Source: Ferriphaselus sp. R-1 (GTDB lineage: Bacteria; Pseudomonadota; Gammaproteobacteria; Burkholderiales; Gallionellaceae). From it: a stretch of 64,000 bases of DNA. Positions 27,041 through 36,520 of the stretch are shown here, piece by piece (position 1 is the first letter of the stretch; each line of letters begins with the position of its first letter). The position numbers and the translations under genes were made by a program. The stretch lies in the NCBI RefSeq assembly GCF_000746095.1, contig NZ_KN050808.1:15172-79171 (forward strand). Reading direction: 5' to 3'. The notes under the pieces are model-generated. The model made no database searches. It saw only the letters and a program-made list of their open reading frames with translations, and had not been told where the DNA came from.

Positions 27041-27069
27041 TTGACCGGCTTGGGTGCTGTCGGTAATAA
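27041..27069 (+). promoter_or_regulatory. Sigma-70 promoter of the nuo operon
   Basis: TTGACC (27041-27046), a 17-nt spacer and TAATAA (27064-27069) match sigma-70 consensus well, placing the start near 27076. The expected mRNA begins with a small hairpin (CACCTC-CAAC-GAGGTG, 27075-27090) and has a leader of about 170 nt before nuoA. Confidence 0.7.
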
Positions 27070-27117
27070 TCCGACACCTCCAACGAGGTGGCAGGCTGGG
27101 TGACAGGGTATAGTCAC

Positions 27118-27195
27118 ATGGCAAAAACGCAGGCTGCGAAGAAGTCTCGGGATATGACAAGAACAAACCCGATTCGCGCGGTTGGCCCAAAATAA
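27118..27195 (+). CDS. Candidate 25-residue basic peptide in the nuo leader
   Basis: An ATG at 27118 opens a 25-codon frame ending TAA at 27193-27195. The product is short, very basic and hydrophilic (MAKTQAAKKSRDMTRTNP at its N-terminus). It lies in the predicted nuo transcript leader, 54 nt before nuoA. The upstream GACAGGG could be a weak Shine-Dalgarno. The codons show some GC bias, but the length is too small to decide by composition. It could be a leader peptide or chance. Confidence 0.25.
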   Translation: MAKTQAAKKSRDMTRTNPIRAVGPK

Positions 27196-27249
27196 TGAGC
27201 GGTGCCGAGGGTATGGTGCCGAAGTGTGGTGCAGAGGGGAGAAGCTCTG

Positions 27250-27606
27250 ATGTTGGAAAATTACTTTCCAGTCTTGTTGTTCATCTGTGTCGGATTGGCG
27301 GTGGGTGTGGTGCCTATGGTGCTGGGCAAACTGGCCGCTCCGAATCGTCCTGACGATGCCAAGCTGTCGCCTTACGAGTGTGGCTTTGAGGCCTTTGAAG
27401 ATGCGCGCATGAAGTTCGATGTGCGCTACTACCTCGTCGCTATCCTGTTCATTCTGTTCGATCTGGAAATCGCGTTCCTGTTTCCTTGGGCTGTCGTGCT
27501 CAAGGAGATCGGTATGTTCGGTTTCGTTTCCATGATGATCTTCTTGGCCATCCTGGTGGTTGGCTTCGTGTATGAGTGGATGAAGGGGGCTTTGGAGTGG
27601 GAATAG
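27250..27606 (+). CDS. nuoA: NADH-quinone oxidoreductase subunit A
   Basis: NuoA (118 residues) is a small three-helix membrane subunit near the quinone site of complex I. The ATG at 27250 ([12 protein letters not shown]) after GAGGGGAG is the family start; the frame runs further upstream but without homology. The conserved loop [24 protein letters not shown] region (split by family-conserved YECG and DVR.Y motifs) and [11 protein letters not shown] are present. It is the first gene of nuoA-N, and nuoB starts inside its last codons. Confidence 0.96.
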   Translation: MLENYFPVLLFICVGLAVGVVPMVLGKLAAPNRPDDAKLSPYECGFEAFEDARMKFDVRYYLVAILFILFDLEIAFLFPWAVVLKEIGMFGFVSMMIFLAILVVGFVYEWMKGALEWE

Positions 27607-28073
27607 AAGGCGTTCTTGAAAAGGGGTTCGTGACCACCTCGCTGGATACGGTGATCAATTACACCCGTACCGGCTCCTTGTGGCCGATGACCTTCGGTCT
27701 GGCGTGTTGTGCTGTGGAGATGATGCAGGCGGGCGCTTCGCGTTATGACCTGGACCGTTTCGGCATCGTGTTCCGTCCCAGCCCGCGTCAATCCGACCTG
27801 ATGATCGTGGCGGGTACCTTGTGTAACAAGATGGCTCCCGCCTTGCGCAAGGTGTATGACCAGATGGCCGAACCGCGCTGGGTGCTCTCCATGGGTTCCT
27901 GTGCCAATGGCGGCGGTTACTACCATTACTCTTACTCTGTAGTGCGTGGCTGCGATCGCATCGTGCCGGTGGATGTCTATGTGCCCGGCTGCCCGCCCAC
28001 TGCCGAGGCGCTCCTGTACGGTTTGATCCAGTTGCAGAACAAGATCAAGCGCACCAATACCATCGCGCGTTAG
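27597..28073 (+). CDS. nuoB: NADH-quinone oxidoreductase subunit B
   Basis: NuoB carries the terminal [4Fe-4S] cluster N2, which passes electrons to quinone. I chose the GTG at 27597, overlapping nuoA by 10 nt and giving [17 protein letters not shown], because this matches the usual betaproteobacterial NuoB start; an in-frame ATG at 27576 lies deeper inside nuoA. The 158 residues include the adjacent cysteine pair [10 protein letters not shown] and the other ligands in MGSCANGG and [15 protein letters not shown] and [16 protein letters not shown] are typical. nuoC follows 8 nt after the stop. Confidence 0.95.
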   Translation: MGIEGVLEKGFVTTSLDTVINYTRTGSLWPMTFGLACCAVEMMQAGASRYDLDRFGIVFRPSPRQSDLMIVAGTLCNKMAPALRKVYDQMAEPRWVLSMGSCANGGGYYHYSYSVVRGCDRIVPVDVYVPGCPPTAEALLYGLIQLQNKIKRTNTIAR

Positions 28074-28081
28074 GACTAGAT

Positions 28082-28675
28082 ATGGCTGACCTGAATGTAT
28101 TGGCTACCAAGCTGAGTGAGGAGTTTTCCGAGTGTCTGGTGAGCAGCATGGAAGCGTTGGGCGAGCTGACCATCGTGGTGCGTGCGCGTGATCTGTCCGA
28201 CGTGATGCTCAAGCTGCGGGATGGCGATGGTTTGCGCTTCGAGCAACTCACCGACCTGTGCGGCATGGACTACTCGACTTACGGCGACGGTGCCTGGGAG
28301 GGCAAGCGTTTTGCCGTGGTGTATCACCTGATCTCCGTGGCCAACAACTGTCGTCTGCGTGTGCGCGTGTTCGCCGAGGATGATGATTTCCCGGTGGTCG
28401 CCTCGGTCAATGATATCTGGCCTGCCGCCAACTGGTTCGAGCGCGAGGCCTTCGATCTCTACGGCATCATCTTTACCGGGCACCCAGATCTGCGTCGCAT
28501 CCTGACGGATTATGGTTTCATCGGCAGCCCGTTCCGGAAGGACTTCCCGCTGTCCGGCCACGTCGAGATGCGTTACGACGCCGAGCAGCGCCGGGTGATC
28601 TACCAGCCAGTGACGGTCGAGCCGCGTGAAGTCACGCCGCGCATCGTGCGCGAAGAAAACTTTGGTTGCAACTAA
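28082..28675 (+). CDS. nuoC: NADH-quinone oxidoreductase subunit C
   Basis: A 197-residue peripheral subunit (30-kDa family) that joins NuoB and NuoD at the base of the hydrophilic arm; it has no cofactor. It starts at the ATG at 28082. The signature region [19 protein letters not shown] is present ([20 protein letters not shown]), then [17 protein letters not shown]. It is separate from nuoD, unlike the NuoCD fusion of E. coli, which agrees with a betaproteobacterial origin. nuoD begins 14 nt after its stop. Confidence 0.96.
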   Translation: MADLNVLATKLSEEFSECLVSSMEALGELTIVVRARDLSDVMLKLRDGDGLRFEQLTDLCGMDYSTYGDGAWEGKRFAVVYHLISVANNCRLRVRVFAEDDDFPVVASVNDIWPAANWFEREAFDLYGIIFTGHPDLRRILTDYGFIGSPFRKDFPLSGHVEMRYDAEQRRVIYQPVTVEPREVTPRIVREENFGCN

Positions 28676-28689
28676 CAGGGTGCGTTGCG

Positions 28690-29943
28690 ATGTCTGAAAT
28701 TAAAAACTACACCATGAACTTTGGTCCGCAGCACCCGGCAGCACACGGTGTGCTGCGTCTGGTGCTGGAGCTGGATGGCGAAGTGATCGAGCGTGCCGAT
28801 CCGCACATCGGTCTGCTGCATCGCGGTACCGAAAAACTGGCCGAGCACAAGACCTTTCTGCAGTCCGTGCCGTACATGGATCGTCTCGACTACGTGTCGA
28901 TGATGTGCAACGAGCATGCTTACGTGATGGCCGTCGAGAAGCTGGCCGGCATCGATGTGCCGATCCGTGCTCAATACATCCGCGTCATGTTCGACGAGAT
29001 CACCCGCATCCTGAACCACCTGCTGTGGTTGGGTGCTCACAGTCTGGACGTGGGCGCGATGACCACTTTCCTGTACGCCTTCCGCGAGCGCGAAGACCTG
29101 ATGGATGCCTACGAGGCAGCTTCTGGTGCGCGTCTGCATGCGGCTTACTACCGTCCGGGCGGCGTCTATCGCGACCTGCCGGACACCATGCCGCAGTACG
29201 AAGCCTCCAAGATTCACAACGCCGAAGCTATCCGCAAGATGAACGAGAACCGTCAGGGTTCCCTGCTCGATTTTCTGGATGACTTCTGCCGCCGTTTCCC
29301 CAAGTATGTGGACGAATACGAAACGCTGCTGACTGATAACCGTATCTGGAAACAACGTCTGGTCGGTATCGGCGTGGTCACTCCTGAACGTGCGCTGGCG
29401 CTGGGCTTCACCGGCCCGATGTTGCGCGGTTCCGGTATCGCTTGGGATCTGCGCAAAAAGCAGCCGTATGAAGTCTACGACAAGATGGATTTCGACATTC
29501 CGGTCGGCACCGAAGGCGACTGCTATGACCGTTACTTGGTGCGCGTCGAAGAGATGCGCCAGTCGAATCGCATCATCAAGCAGTGTATCGACTGGCTGCG
29601 CGTCAATCCGGGGCCGGTGATGTCGTCGAACCTGAAGTACGCACCGCCCAAGCGCACCGACATGAAGGACAACATGGAAGCGCTGATCCATCACTTCAAG
29701 CTGTTCACTGAAGGGATGCATGTCAGCGCGGGCGAGTGTTATTCCGCTGTGGAGCATCCCAAGGGTGAGTTCGGCATCTATCTGGTGTCGGACGGCGCGA
29801 ACAAGCCATATCGCCTGAAGATCCGCGCACCGGGCTATGCCCACTTGGCCGGCCTCGATGAGATGTCGCGCGGCCATATGATTGCAGACGTGGTGACGAT
29901 TATCGGCACCCAGGATATTGTGTTTGGGGAGATTGACCGCTGA
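28690..29943 (+). CDS. nuoD: NADH-quinone oxidoreductase subunit D
   Basis: NuoD (49-kDa family, 417 residues) forms the quinone pocket with NuoB. The ATG at 28690 gives [20 protein letters not shown], the conserved N-terminus. Quinone-site residues are recognisable in [14 protein letters not shown] (His loop) and in [12 protein letters not shown] (Tyr). [19 protein letters not shown] and [13 protein letters not shown] follow. The protein relates to NiFe-hydrogenase large subunits but lacks the NiFe cysteines, as expected. The TGATG overlap with nuoE suggests coupling. Confidence 0.97.
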   Translation: MSEIKNYTMNFGPQHPAAHGVLRLVLELDGEVIERADPHIGLLHRGTEKLAEHKTFLQSVPYMDRLDYVSMMCNEHAYVMAVEKLAGIDVPIRAQYIRVMFDEITRILNHLLWLGAHSLDVGAMTTFLYAFREREDLMDAYEAASGARLHAAYYRPGGVYRDLPDTMPQYEASKIHNAEAIRKMNENRQGSLLDFLDDFCRRFPKYVDEYETLLTDNRIWKQRLVGIGVVTPERALALGFTGPMLRGSGIAWDLRKKQPYEVYDKMDFDIPVGTEGDCYDRYLVRVEEMRQSNRIIKQCIDWLRVNPGPVMSSNLKYAPPKRTDMKDNMEALIHHFKLFTEGMHVSAGECYSAVEHPKGEFGIYLVSDGANKPYRLKIRAPGYAHLAGLDEMSRGHMIADVVTIIGTQDIVFGEIDR

Positions 29944-30422
29944 TGTTATCCGAACAAGTTCAAGCCAAGACTGACCGCGAACTGAAGAAGTATCCGGCAG
30001 ATCAGAAGCAGTCGGCGGTGATGGCCGCCCTGCGTTTCGTGCAGGATGAGAAGGGCTGGATCTCCAGTGATGACATGGCCGACGTGGCTGCCTATCTGGG
30101 CATGCCCAAGATGGCGGTGTATGAGGTTGCCACCTTCTACCACATGTACAACCTCAAGCCCATGGGCAAGAATACGCTGACCGTGTGTACCAATCTGTCC
30201 TGTACCTTGTGCGGCGCACATGATGTGCTGGAACATCTGGAGCACAAGCTGGGCGTTGGTCTGAACGAGGTCACGGCAGATGGCAAGTTCGGTATCCGCG
30301 AGGGTGAGTGCATGGGAGCGTGCGTGGCGGCTCCGCTGCTTACCGTCAACAACAAGCGTATCTGCTCCCACCTGACCTCCGAGAAAATTGACCAGCTTCT
30401 GGCAGAATTGGATAAGCAATGA
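29943..30422 (+). CDS. nuoE: NADH-quinone oxidoreductase subunit E
   Basis: NuoE (159 residues, 24-kDa family) holds the [2Fe-2S] cluster N1a in the NADH dehydrogenase module. It has a helical N-terminus ([20 protein letters not shown]) and a thioredoxin-like domain. The four cluster cysteines are in [13 protein letters not shown] and [11 protein letters not shown] (first Cys plus the one five residues later, then the later pair). The start overlaps the nuoD stop by 1 base of TGATG, and the end overlaps nuoF by 4 nt. Confidence 0.96.
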   Translation: MLSEQVQAKTDRELKKYPADQKQSAVMAALRFVQDEKGWISSDDMADVAAYLGMPKMAVYEVATFYHMYNLKPMGKNTLTVCTNLSCTLCGAHDVLEHLEHKLGVGLNEVTADGKFGIREGECMGACVAAPLLTVNNKRICSHLTSEKIDQLLAELDKQ

Positions 30423-31684
30423 ACGGGCCGGTTATTTACACGACACTGGGATTCGACCAGCCATGGACGCTGGAGAATTATCTCAAGGTAGGCGGCTACC
30501 AAGCGCTGCGCAAGATCCTGACCGAGAAGATCGCGCCCGATGCCATCATCGCTGAAGTCAAGACTTCGGCACTGCGCGGGCGCGGTGGTGCGGGCTTCCC
30601 CACTGGCCTCAAGTGGAGCTTCATGCCGCGCAACTATCAGGGCGACAAGTACATCGTCTGCAACACCGACGAAGGCGAGCCGGGTACCTGCAAGGACTGG
30701 GACATCCTGCGCTACAACCCGCATGCGTTGATCGAAGGCATGGCCATCGCGGCCTACACCATGAACGTGAAAACCGGTTACAACTACGTTCACGGCGAGA
30801 TCTTCGAGGCTTACGAGCGTATGGAAGCGGCGTGCGAAGAAGCGCGTGCCGCCGGTTACCTCGGCAAGAACATCCTGGGCTTCGACTTCGAGTTCGATCT
30901 GCACAACCACTTGGGCTACGGCGCCTATGTGTGTGGTGAAGAGACTGCGCTGCTCGAATCCATCGAAGGCAAAAAGGGCCAGCCGCGCTTCAAGCCGCCG
31001 TTCCCGGCCAGCTTCGGCCTGTACGGCAAGCCGACCACCATCAACAACACCGAGACCTTCGCCAGCATCCCGTACATCATCCGCGAAGGCGGGCAGAAGT
31101 TCCTCGAACTGGGTCGCCCCAACAACGGCGGCACCAAGCTGTTCTCGGTTTCCGGTCACGTCAACAATCCGGGCAACTTTGAAGTGCCGCTGGGCACGCC
31201 GTTCGCCAAGCTGCTGGAAATGGCCGGTGGCGTGCGTCACGGTCACAAGCTGAAAGCCGTCATCCCCGGCGGTTCTTCGATGCCGGTGCTGCCTGGCGAG
31301 ATCATGATGCAGACCGATATGGACTACGACTCGTTGCAGAAGGCGGGTTCCTATCTGGGCAGCGGTGCGGTCATCGTAATGGATGACACCGTGTGCATGG
31401 TCAAGGCGCTGGAGCGACTGGCATATTTCTACTTTGAAGAATCCTGCGGTCAATGTACGCCGTGCCGTGAAGGTACCGGCTGGCTGTATCGCATCATTCA
31501 TCGTATCGAACATGGCGAGGGCAAGCCGGAAGATCTGGATTTGTTGCTGAGCCTGTGCGACAACATCGCTGGTCGTACCATTTGCGCGCTGGGCGATGCC
31601 GCCGCGTGGCCGGTGCAGGGGATGCTCAAGCATTATCGTAGTGAGTTCGAGTACCACATCGAACACAAACGTTGTCTGGTGTAA
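30419..31684 (+). CDS. nuoF: NADH-quinone oxidoreductase subunit F
   Basis: NuoF (421 residues, 51-kDa family) binds NADH and FMN and carries [4Fe-4S] cluster N3, the electron entry point of complex I. Motifs: [13 protein letters not shown] (about residues 60-72, FMN/NADH glycine-rich loop), [27 protein letters not shown], and the cluster ligands [15 protein letters not shown], with a fourth Cys in [15 protein letters not shown]. The ATG at 30419 overlaps nuoE. The length is normal. Confidence 0.97.
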   Translation: MNGPVIYTTLGFDQPWTLENYLKVGGYQALRKILTEKIAPDAIIAEVKTSALRGRGGAGFPTGLKWSFMPRNYQGDKYIVCNTDEGEPGTCKDWDILRYNPHALIEGMAIAAYTMNVKTGYNYVHGEIFEAYERMEAACEEARAAGYLGKNILGFDFEFDLHNHLGYGAYVCGEETALLESIEGKKGQPRFKPPFPASFGLYGKPTTINNTETFASIPYIIREGGQKFLELGRPNNGGTKLFSVSGHVNNPGNFEVPLGTPFAKLLEMAGGVRHGHKLKAVIPGGSSMPVLPGEIMMQTDMDYDSLQKAGSYLGSGAVIVMDDTVCMVKALERLAYFYFEESCGQCTPCREGTGWLYRIIHRIEHGEGKPEDLDLLLSLCDNIAGRTICALGDAAAWPVQGMLKHYRSEFEYHIEHKRCLV

Positions 31685-31696
31685 GGCGGGAAAGCA

Positions 31697-34039
31697 ATGA
31701 TTAACATCGAGATTGACGGACAAGCGGTTGCGGTCGAGAACGGCAGGACGGTGATGGATGCCGCCCACGAGATCGGCAAATACATCCCGCATTTCTGCTA
31801 CCACAAAAAGCTCTCCATCGCGGCCAGCTGCCGCATGTGTCTGGTGCAGGTGGAAAAGGCTCCCAAGCCACTGCCTGCCTGCGCGACCCCGGTGGTCGAG
31901 GGCATGAAGGTGCACACGCACTCCGAGTACGCCGTGAAGGCGCAACAGGGCGTGATGGAGTTCCTGCTGATCAACCATCCGCTGGATTGCCCGATTTGCG
32001 ATCAGGGTGGTGAGTGTATGTTGCAGGACGTGGCCATGGGCTACGGCGGAGTCGGTACCCGATTCACCGAAGCCAAGCATCAGGTGCTGGGCAAGCCGCT
32101 GGGTGCGCTGATCTCCGCCGAGGAAATGAGCCGTTGCATCCACTGCACCCGCTGTGTGCGTTTCGGTCAGGAAGTTGCCGGCGTGATGGAACTGGGCATG
32201 GCCAATCGGGGTGAGTTCTCCGCCATCATGACCTTCGTGCAAAGCTCGGTCGACTCCGAACTGTCCGGCAACATGATCGACCTGTGCCCGGTCGGTGCTT
32301 TGACCAGCAAGCCGTTCCGCTACACCGCACGTTCTTGGGAATTGTCCCGCCGCAAGTCGGTCAGCCCACACGACAGCCTGGGTTCCAACCTCACCGTACA
32401 AGTCAAGAATGGCCGCGTCGCACGCGTCACTCCGCTGGAGAACGAAGCCGTCAACGAATGCTGGATCTCCGACCGCGACCGTTTCAGTTATGAAGGCCTG
32501 AATTCCGCCGAGCGCCTGACCAAGCCCATGCTGAAGCAGGATGGCAAGTGGATCGAGGTCGAATGGCAAGCTGCGCTGGAGTATGTGGCCAACGCGCTGC
32601 GCCAGATCGGTAACGGCGCCGGTGCTGAGCACATCGGCGCGCTGGCTACCGGAACCTCCACCGCCGAAGAACTGTACCTGTTGCAAAAGTTGGTGCGCGG
32701 TCTGGGTTCCGAGAATGTGGATTTCCGTCTGCGCCAAGCTGACTTCTCTGCCGACGGCAAGCGCGCAGGCGCTCCCTGGTTGGGCATGGAAGTCGCCGAG
32801 ATCGGCAAGGCGGATCGCCTGCTGCTGGTGGGCAGCTTCCTGCGCAAGGATCATCCGCTGCTGGCGCATCGCGTGCGCGATGCGGTCAAAAAGGGTGGGC
32901 AACTCAACGTGGTGCACTCGGCTGACGACGATCTGCTGGTGGATGTGGCGAACAAAGCCATCGTCGCACCTAGCGATTTGCGCGCAGTGCTCACACAGAT
33001 TCTGGCGGCTCTGGCTGAGTCCAAGCAGGCCATGCTGTCCAATGATGTGCAGGCGGCGGTCGCCGGTGTCGTGCCCTCGGCTGAGGCGCGCAGCATCGCT
33101 GGCAGCCTCGCAAGTGGCTCCAACGTAGCCGTGCTGCTGGGCAATTTCGCGGCACAGCATCCGGAAGCGGCGCAATTGCAGCGTCTGGCGCAAGAGATCG
33201 CGGCCCTGACTTCGGCCAAGTTCGGTTTCCTGGGCGAGAGCGCCAACAGCGTTGGCGGTTACCTGGTCAATGCCGTACCTGGGGTCGGCGGCCTGAACGC
33301 AGCCGCGATGCTGGATCAACCGCGCAAAGCTTACCTGCTGCTGAATGTCGAAGCCGAGCTGGATACGGCCAATTCCCAGCAAGCGGTGGCGGCGATGAAA
33401 GCGGCCGATCTGGTGGTGGCGATGTCGGCCTACAAGCATGGCGCAGTCGATTACGCCGATGTGCTGTTGCCGATTGCTCCGTTCACCGAGACTTCTGGCA
33501 CTTTTGTCAGCACCGAGGGGCGCGTGCAGAGCTTCAAGGGTGCGGTCAAGCCGCTGGGCGAAGCGCGTCCGGCATGGAAGGTGTTGCGCGTACTGGGCAA
33601 TCTGCTGGATGTCGCCGGTTTCGACTACGACAGCAGCGAAGCCGTGCGTGCTGACGCTTTGCCTGAGAACGTAGCGCCTGCATTGAACAACAAGCTGGAT
33701 GGTGTGGCAGTGAGTGCGACGGCGAATGTGGCGGCTGGTTTGCAGCGCGTCCCCGACGTGCCTATCTATGCCACCGATTCCATCGTACGTCGAGCACCTT
33801 CCCTGCAACAGACCCGTGATGCTGCCACGCCGACCGTGGCGATGAACGCTGCCGAGCTGGCGAAGCTGGGTGCCGGATGCGGTGACAGCGTCAAGGTCAG
33901 CCAGGGGCAGGGTAGTGCCACGCTGGTAGCCAAGGCGGATGACACACTGCCGGCAGGCGTGGTGCGTGTGGCTGCCGGACATCCCGCGACGGCTGCGCTG
34001 GGCGCGATGTTCGGAACGATTAGCGTGGAGCGTGCGTGA
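31697..34039 (+). CDS. nuoG: NADH-quinone oxidoreductase subunit G
   Basis: NuoG (780 residues) is the large Fe-S subunit linking NuoF to the connecting module. The N-terminal ferredoxin domain has [2Fe-2S] ligands in [17 protein letters not shown] and LPACATPV. A His-Cys cluster region follows ([18 protein letters not shown]). A further [4Fe-4S] cluster is at [11 protein letters not shown], with a partner Cys in [16 protein letters not shown]. The C-terminal half is the molybdopterin-oxidoreductase-like scaffold, with no sign of a bound pterin. The ATG at 31697 follows GGGAAAGCA, and the stop overlaps nuoH. Confidence 0.96.
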   Translation: MINIEIDGQAVAVENGRTVMDAAHEIGKYIPHFCYHKKLSIAASCRMCLVQVEKAPKPLPACATPVVEGMKVHTHSEYAVKAQQGVMEFLLINHPLDCPICDQGGECMLQDVAMGYGGVGTRFTEAKHQVLGKPLGALISAEEMSRCIHCTRCVRFGQEVAGVMELGMANRGEFSAIMTFVQSSVDSELSGNMIDLCPVGALTSKPFRYTARSWELSRRKSVSPHDSLGSNLTVQVKNGRVARVTPLENEAVNECWISDRDRFSYEGLNSAERLTKPMLKQDGKWIEVEWQAALEYVANALRQIGNGAGAEHIGALATGTSTAEELYLLQKLVRGLGSENVDFRLRQADFSADGKRAGAPWLGMEVAEIGKADRLLLVGSFLRKDHPLLAHRVRDAVKKGGQLNVVHSADDDLLVDVANKAIVAPSDLRAVLTQILAALAESKQAMLSNDVQAAVAGVVPSAEARSIAGSLASGSNVAVLLGNFAAQHPEAAQLQRLAQEIAALTSAKFGFLGESANSVGGYLVNAVPGVGGLNAAAMLDQPRKAYLLLNVEAELDTANSQQAVAAMKAADLVVAMSAYKHGAVDYADVLLPIAPFTETSGTFVSTEGRVQSFKGAVKPLGEARPAWKVLRVLGNLLDVAGFDYDSSEAVRADALPENVAPALNNKLDGVAVSATANVAAGLQRVPDVPIYATDSIVRRAPSLQQTRDAATPTVAMNAAELAKLGAGCGDSVKVSQGQGSATLVAKADDTLPAGVVRVAAGHPATAALGAMFGTISVERA

Positions 34040-35055
34040 TGATTGAGACATTGCAAAACCTGTTGGGCGTGGCGTGGACACCGTTGTGGACCTTGGTCAA
34101 GATCGTCCTCATCGTTGCTCCGCTGATGGTGGGTGTGGCCTACCTGACCTACGTCGAGCGCAAGGTGATCGGCTACATGCAGGTGCGTATCGGCCCGAAC
34201 CGCGTGGGCTATTACGGCTTGCTGCAACCGCTGGCCGACGGCATGAAGCTGTTCTTCAAGGAGATCATCATCCCGGCTGGATCGAACAAGTTCCTGTTCG
34301 TGCTGGCTCCGGTGCTGTGCCTGATGCCCGCACTGGCAGCCTGGGCGGTGGTGCCGTTCAATGCTGAGCTGGTGCTGGCGAACGTCAACGCCGGTCTGCT
34401 GTACATCCTCGCGATGACCTCGCTGGGCGTGTACGGTGTGATCCTGGCGGGCTGGGCTTCCAACTCCAAGTATGCGTTCCTCGGTTCGCTGCGCTCCGCT
34501 GCACAGATCGTGTCCTACGAGATCGCCATGGGCTTCGCGCTGGTGTGCGTGCTGATGGCCTCCGGTAGCCTGAATCTGGGCGACATCGTGAACGGACAGA
34601 AGGGGGCTGGTCTGCTGAGTTGGTACATCATCCCGCTGTTCCCGATGTTCCTGGTCTACCTGATCTCCGGTGTGGCCGAGACCAACCGCGCACCGTTCGA
34701 CCTGGCTGAAGGCGAATCCGAGATCGTGGCCGGTTTCCACGTGGAATATTCAGGCATGGCGTTCGCGCTGTTCTTCCTGGGCGAATACGCCAACATGATC
34801 CTGATCGCGTTCCTGACCGCTATCATGTTCATGGGCGGCTGGCTGTCGCCGGTGACCTTCCTGCCGGACAGCATCGTCTGGCTGTTGGCCAAGGCTTCCT
34901 TCGTGTTGTTCCTGTTCCTGTGGTTCCGCGCGACGTTCCCGCGTTACCGTTATGACCAGTTGATGCGTCTGGGCTGGAAGGTGTTCATCCCTATCTCCCT
35001 GATCTGGGTAGTGGTGGTGGGCTTGTGGATGCAGACACCGTTGTGGCTGTGGTAA
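34039..35055 (+). CDS. nuoH: NADH-quinone oxidoreductase subunit H
   Basis: NuoH (338 residues) is the eight-helix membrane subunit that anchors the peripheral arm and lines the quinone tunnel. The ATG at 34039 ([10 protein letters not shown]) overlaps the nuoG stop; a GTG one codon earlier is also possible. Signature regions: [18 protein letters not shown] (about residues 38-55), the quinone-channel charged loop [14 protein letters not shown] preceded by [14 protein letters not shown], and [13 protein letters not shown] near the C-terminus. nuoI follows 18 nt after the stop. Confidence 0.97.
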   Translation: MIETLQNLLGVAWTPLWTLVKIVLIVAPLMVGVAYLTYVERKVIGYMQVRIGPNRVGYYGLLQPLADGMKLFFKEIIIPAGSNKFLFVLAPVLCLMPALAAWAVVPFNAELVLANVNAGLLYILAMTSLGVYGVILAGWASNSKYAFLGSLRSAAQIVSYEIAMGFALVCVLMASGSLNLGDIVNGQKGAGLLSWYIIPLFPMFLVYLISGVAETNRAPFDLAEGESEIVAGFHVEYSGMAFALFFLGEYANMILIAFLTAIMFMGGWLSPVTFLPDSIVWLLAKASFVLFLFLWFRATFPRYRYDQLMRLGWKVFIPISLIWVVVVGLWMQTPLWLW

Positions 35056-35073
35056 ACGGTTGAGGATTTGACG

Positions 35074-35556
35074 ATGATCCAGAGATTTTTCAAGACTTTC
35101 CTGCTGCTCGAACTGCTCAAGGGCATGGCGCTGACCGGGCGTCACCTGTTCGAACGCAAGATCACGGTGCAATACCCGGACGAGCGTACGCCGCAGAGTT
35201 TTCGCTTCCGTGGCTTGCACGCCCAGCGTCGCTACGCCAACGGCGAAGAGCGTTGTATCGCCTGCAAGCTGTGCGAGGCGGTGTGCCCGGCACTGGCGAT
35301 CAAGATCGAGGTTGCACAGCGTGCCGATGGTTCGCGCCGCACGACGCAGTACGACATCGACCTGACCAAGTGCATCTTCTGCGGTTTCTGCGAAGAGTCT
35401 TGCCCGGTCGATGCCATCGTCGAGACACGCGTCTTCGACTATCACGGCGAGAATCGCGGCGACCTCTACTACACCAAGGAGATGTTGCTGGCTGTGGGCG
35501 ACAAGCATGAAGCACAGATTGCCAAAGATCGCGCGGCAGATGCCAAGTACCGTTAA
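35074..35556 (+). CDS. nuoI: NADH-quinone oxidoreductase subunit I
   Basis: NuoI (160 residues) carries two [4Fe-4S] clusters (N6a and N6b) bridging NuoG and NuoB. The two ferredoxin motifs are complete: [12 protein letters not shown] and [12 protein letters not shown]. The amphipathic N-terminus ([18 protein letters not shown]) packs on the membrane. The ATG at 35074, seven bases after TGAGGA, is preferred to the TTG at 35068. Confidence 0.96.
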   Translation: MIQRFFKTFLLLELLKGMALTGRHLFERKITVQYPDERTPQSFRFRGLHAQRRYANGEERCIACKLCEAVCPALAIKIEVAQRADGSRRTTQYDIDLTKCIFCGFCEESCPVDAIVETRVFDYHGENRGDLYYTKEMLLAVGDKHEAQIAKDRAADAKYR

Positions 35557-35571
35557 CAAGGGGTGGAATCA

Positions 35572-36186
35572 ATGAATGTGGAATCACTGGTTTTTTACGT
35601 ATTCGCGGCGCTGATGATCTTCGCCGGGCTACGTGTCATCACGGCCCGTAACCCGGTGCACTCGGCGATGTTCCTGGTGCTGGCGTTCTGTAGCGCATCG
35701 GGCATCTGGATGTTGCTGGAAGCGGAGTTCCTCTCTATCACGTTGGTGCTGGTCTATGTCGGTGCGGTGATGGTGTTGTTCCTGTTCGTGGTGATGATGC
35801 TGGACATCAATCTCGACCAGTTGCGCGAAGGTTTCTGGCGCTGGTTCCCGTTCGGTGCGGCGCTGGCGCTGGTGATGGTCGGCGAGATGGTGTATGTGCT
35901 GGGCAATCGCAAGACTGCCGCGACTGAAGGGCTGGTGCGTCACGCGGCTGACTACAGCAACATCAAGGAACTGGGCCGCCTGATCTACACCGACTACGTC
36001 TATCCCTTTGAGATCGCCGCCGTGGTACTGCTGGTGGCGATGGTGGCCGCAATCGCACTGACGCTGCGTCGCCGTATCGGAGTCAAGTCGCAGAATCCGG
36101 GCAAGCAGGTATTGGTCAAGAAAGCGGATCGTCTGCGCATCGTGCCGGTCGCCGCCGAGAAGTCCGGCAGCGACAGAGCCGCTTAA
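35572..36186 (+). CDS. nuoJ: NADH-quinone oxidoreductase subunit J
   Basis: NuoJ (204 residues) is a five-helix membrane subunit with the pi-bulge helix involved in coupling. The ATG at 35572 (MNVESLVFYVFAALM) follows GGGGTGGAATC. Conserved features: RNPVHSAMFLVLAF in helix 2 and LEAEFLSITLVLVYVGAVMV in helix 3. The protein ends in a longer polar tail (KADRLRIVPVAAEK) of no recognised function. Start and neighbours fit the operon. Confidence 0.95.
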   Translation: MNVESLVFYVFAALMIFAGLRVITARNPVHSAMFLVLAFCSASGIWMLLEAEFLSITLVLVYVGAVMVLFLFVVMMLDINLDQLREGFWRWFPFGAALALVMVGEMVYVLGNRKTAATEGLVRHAADYSNIKELGRLIYTDYVYPFEIAAVVLLVAMVAAIALTLRRRIGVKSQNPGKQVLVKKADRLRIVPVAAEKSGSDRAA

Positions 36187-36210
36187 GGTATCGGGGAGAG
36201 AAAGAACACT

Positions 36211-36516
36211 ATGTTGACCTTGTCGCATTACTTGGTACTGAGCGCGATCATGTTCGCAATCAGTGTGGTGGGGATCTTCCTCAACCGCAAGAACGTGATC
36301 ATTTTGCTGATGTCGATCGAGATGATGTTGTTGGCGGTGAACACCAATTTCGTCGCGTTCTCGCACTATCTGAACGACCCATCCGGGCAGATATTCGTGT
36401 TCTTCATCCTGACTGTGGCAGCCGCTGAAGCCGCTATCGGTCTGGCTATCCTGGTGGTGCTGTTCCGCAATCTGCGTACCATCAACGTGGATGACCTGGA
36501 AAGTTTGAAAGGCTGA
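36211..36516 (+). CDS. nuoK: NADH-quinone oxidoreductase subunit K
   Basis: NuoK (101 residues) is a three-helix antiporter-like small subunit. The two conserved membrane glutamates are present: one in [13 protein letters not shown] (helix 2) and one in [13 protein letters not shown] (helix 3). The ATG at 36211 follows GGGGAGAGAAAG. It ends 4 nt before nuoL. Confidence 0.97.
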   Translation: MLTLSHYLVLSAIMFAISVVGIFLNRKNVIILLMSIEMMLLAVNTNFVAFSHYLNDPSGQIFVFFILTVAAAEAAIGLAILVVLFRNLRTINVDDLESLKG

Positions 36517-36520
36517 CCCG

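Noticed and set aside
27210-27250. TGCCGAAGTGTGGTGCAGAGGG before nuoA resembles the 5' half of a tRNA-Leu
   Set aside because: tRNA genes are often found before nuoA in Betaproteobacteria, but no acceptor 3' strand, anticodon arm or T-arm can be found here. At most a decayed remnant.
30137-34081. A minus-strand open frame of 1314 codons opposite nuoE-nuoH
   Set aside because: It runs antisense to four certain genes, has no recognisable domain, is rich in His, Gln, Arg and Val as expected for the complement of GC-biased coding DNA, and has no start signals. Other long antisense frames (for example 35629-36366, 36482-38608 and 38640-40091) are the same artefact.
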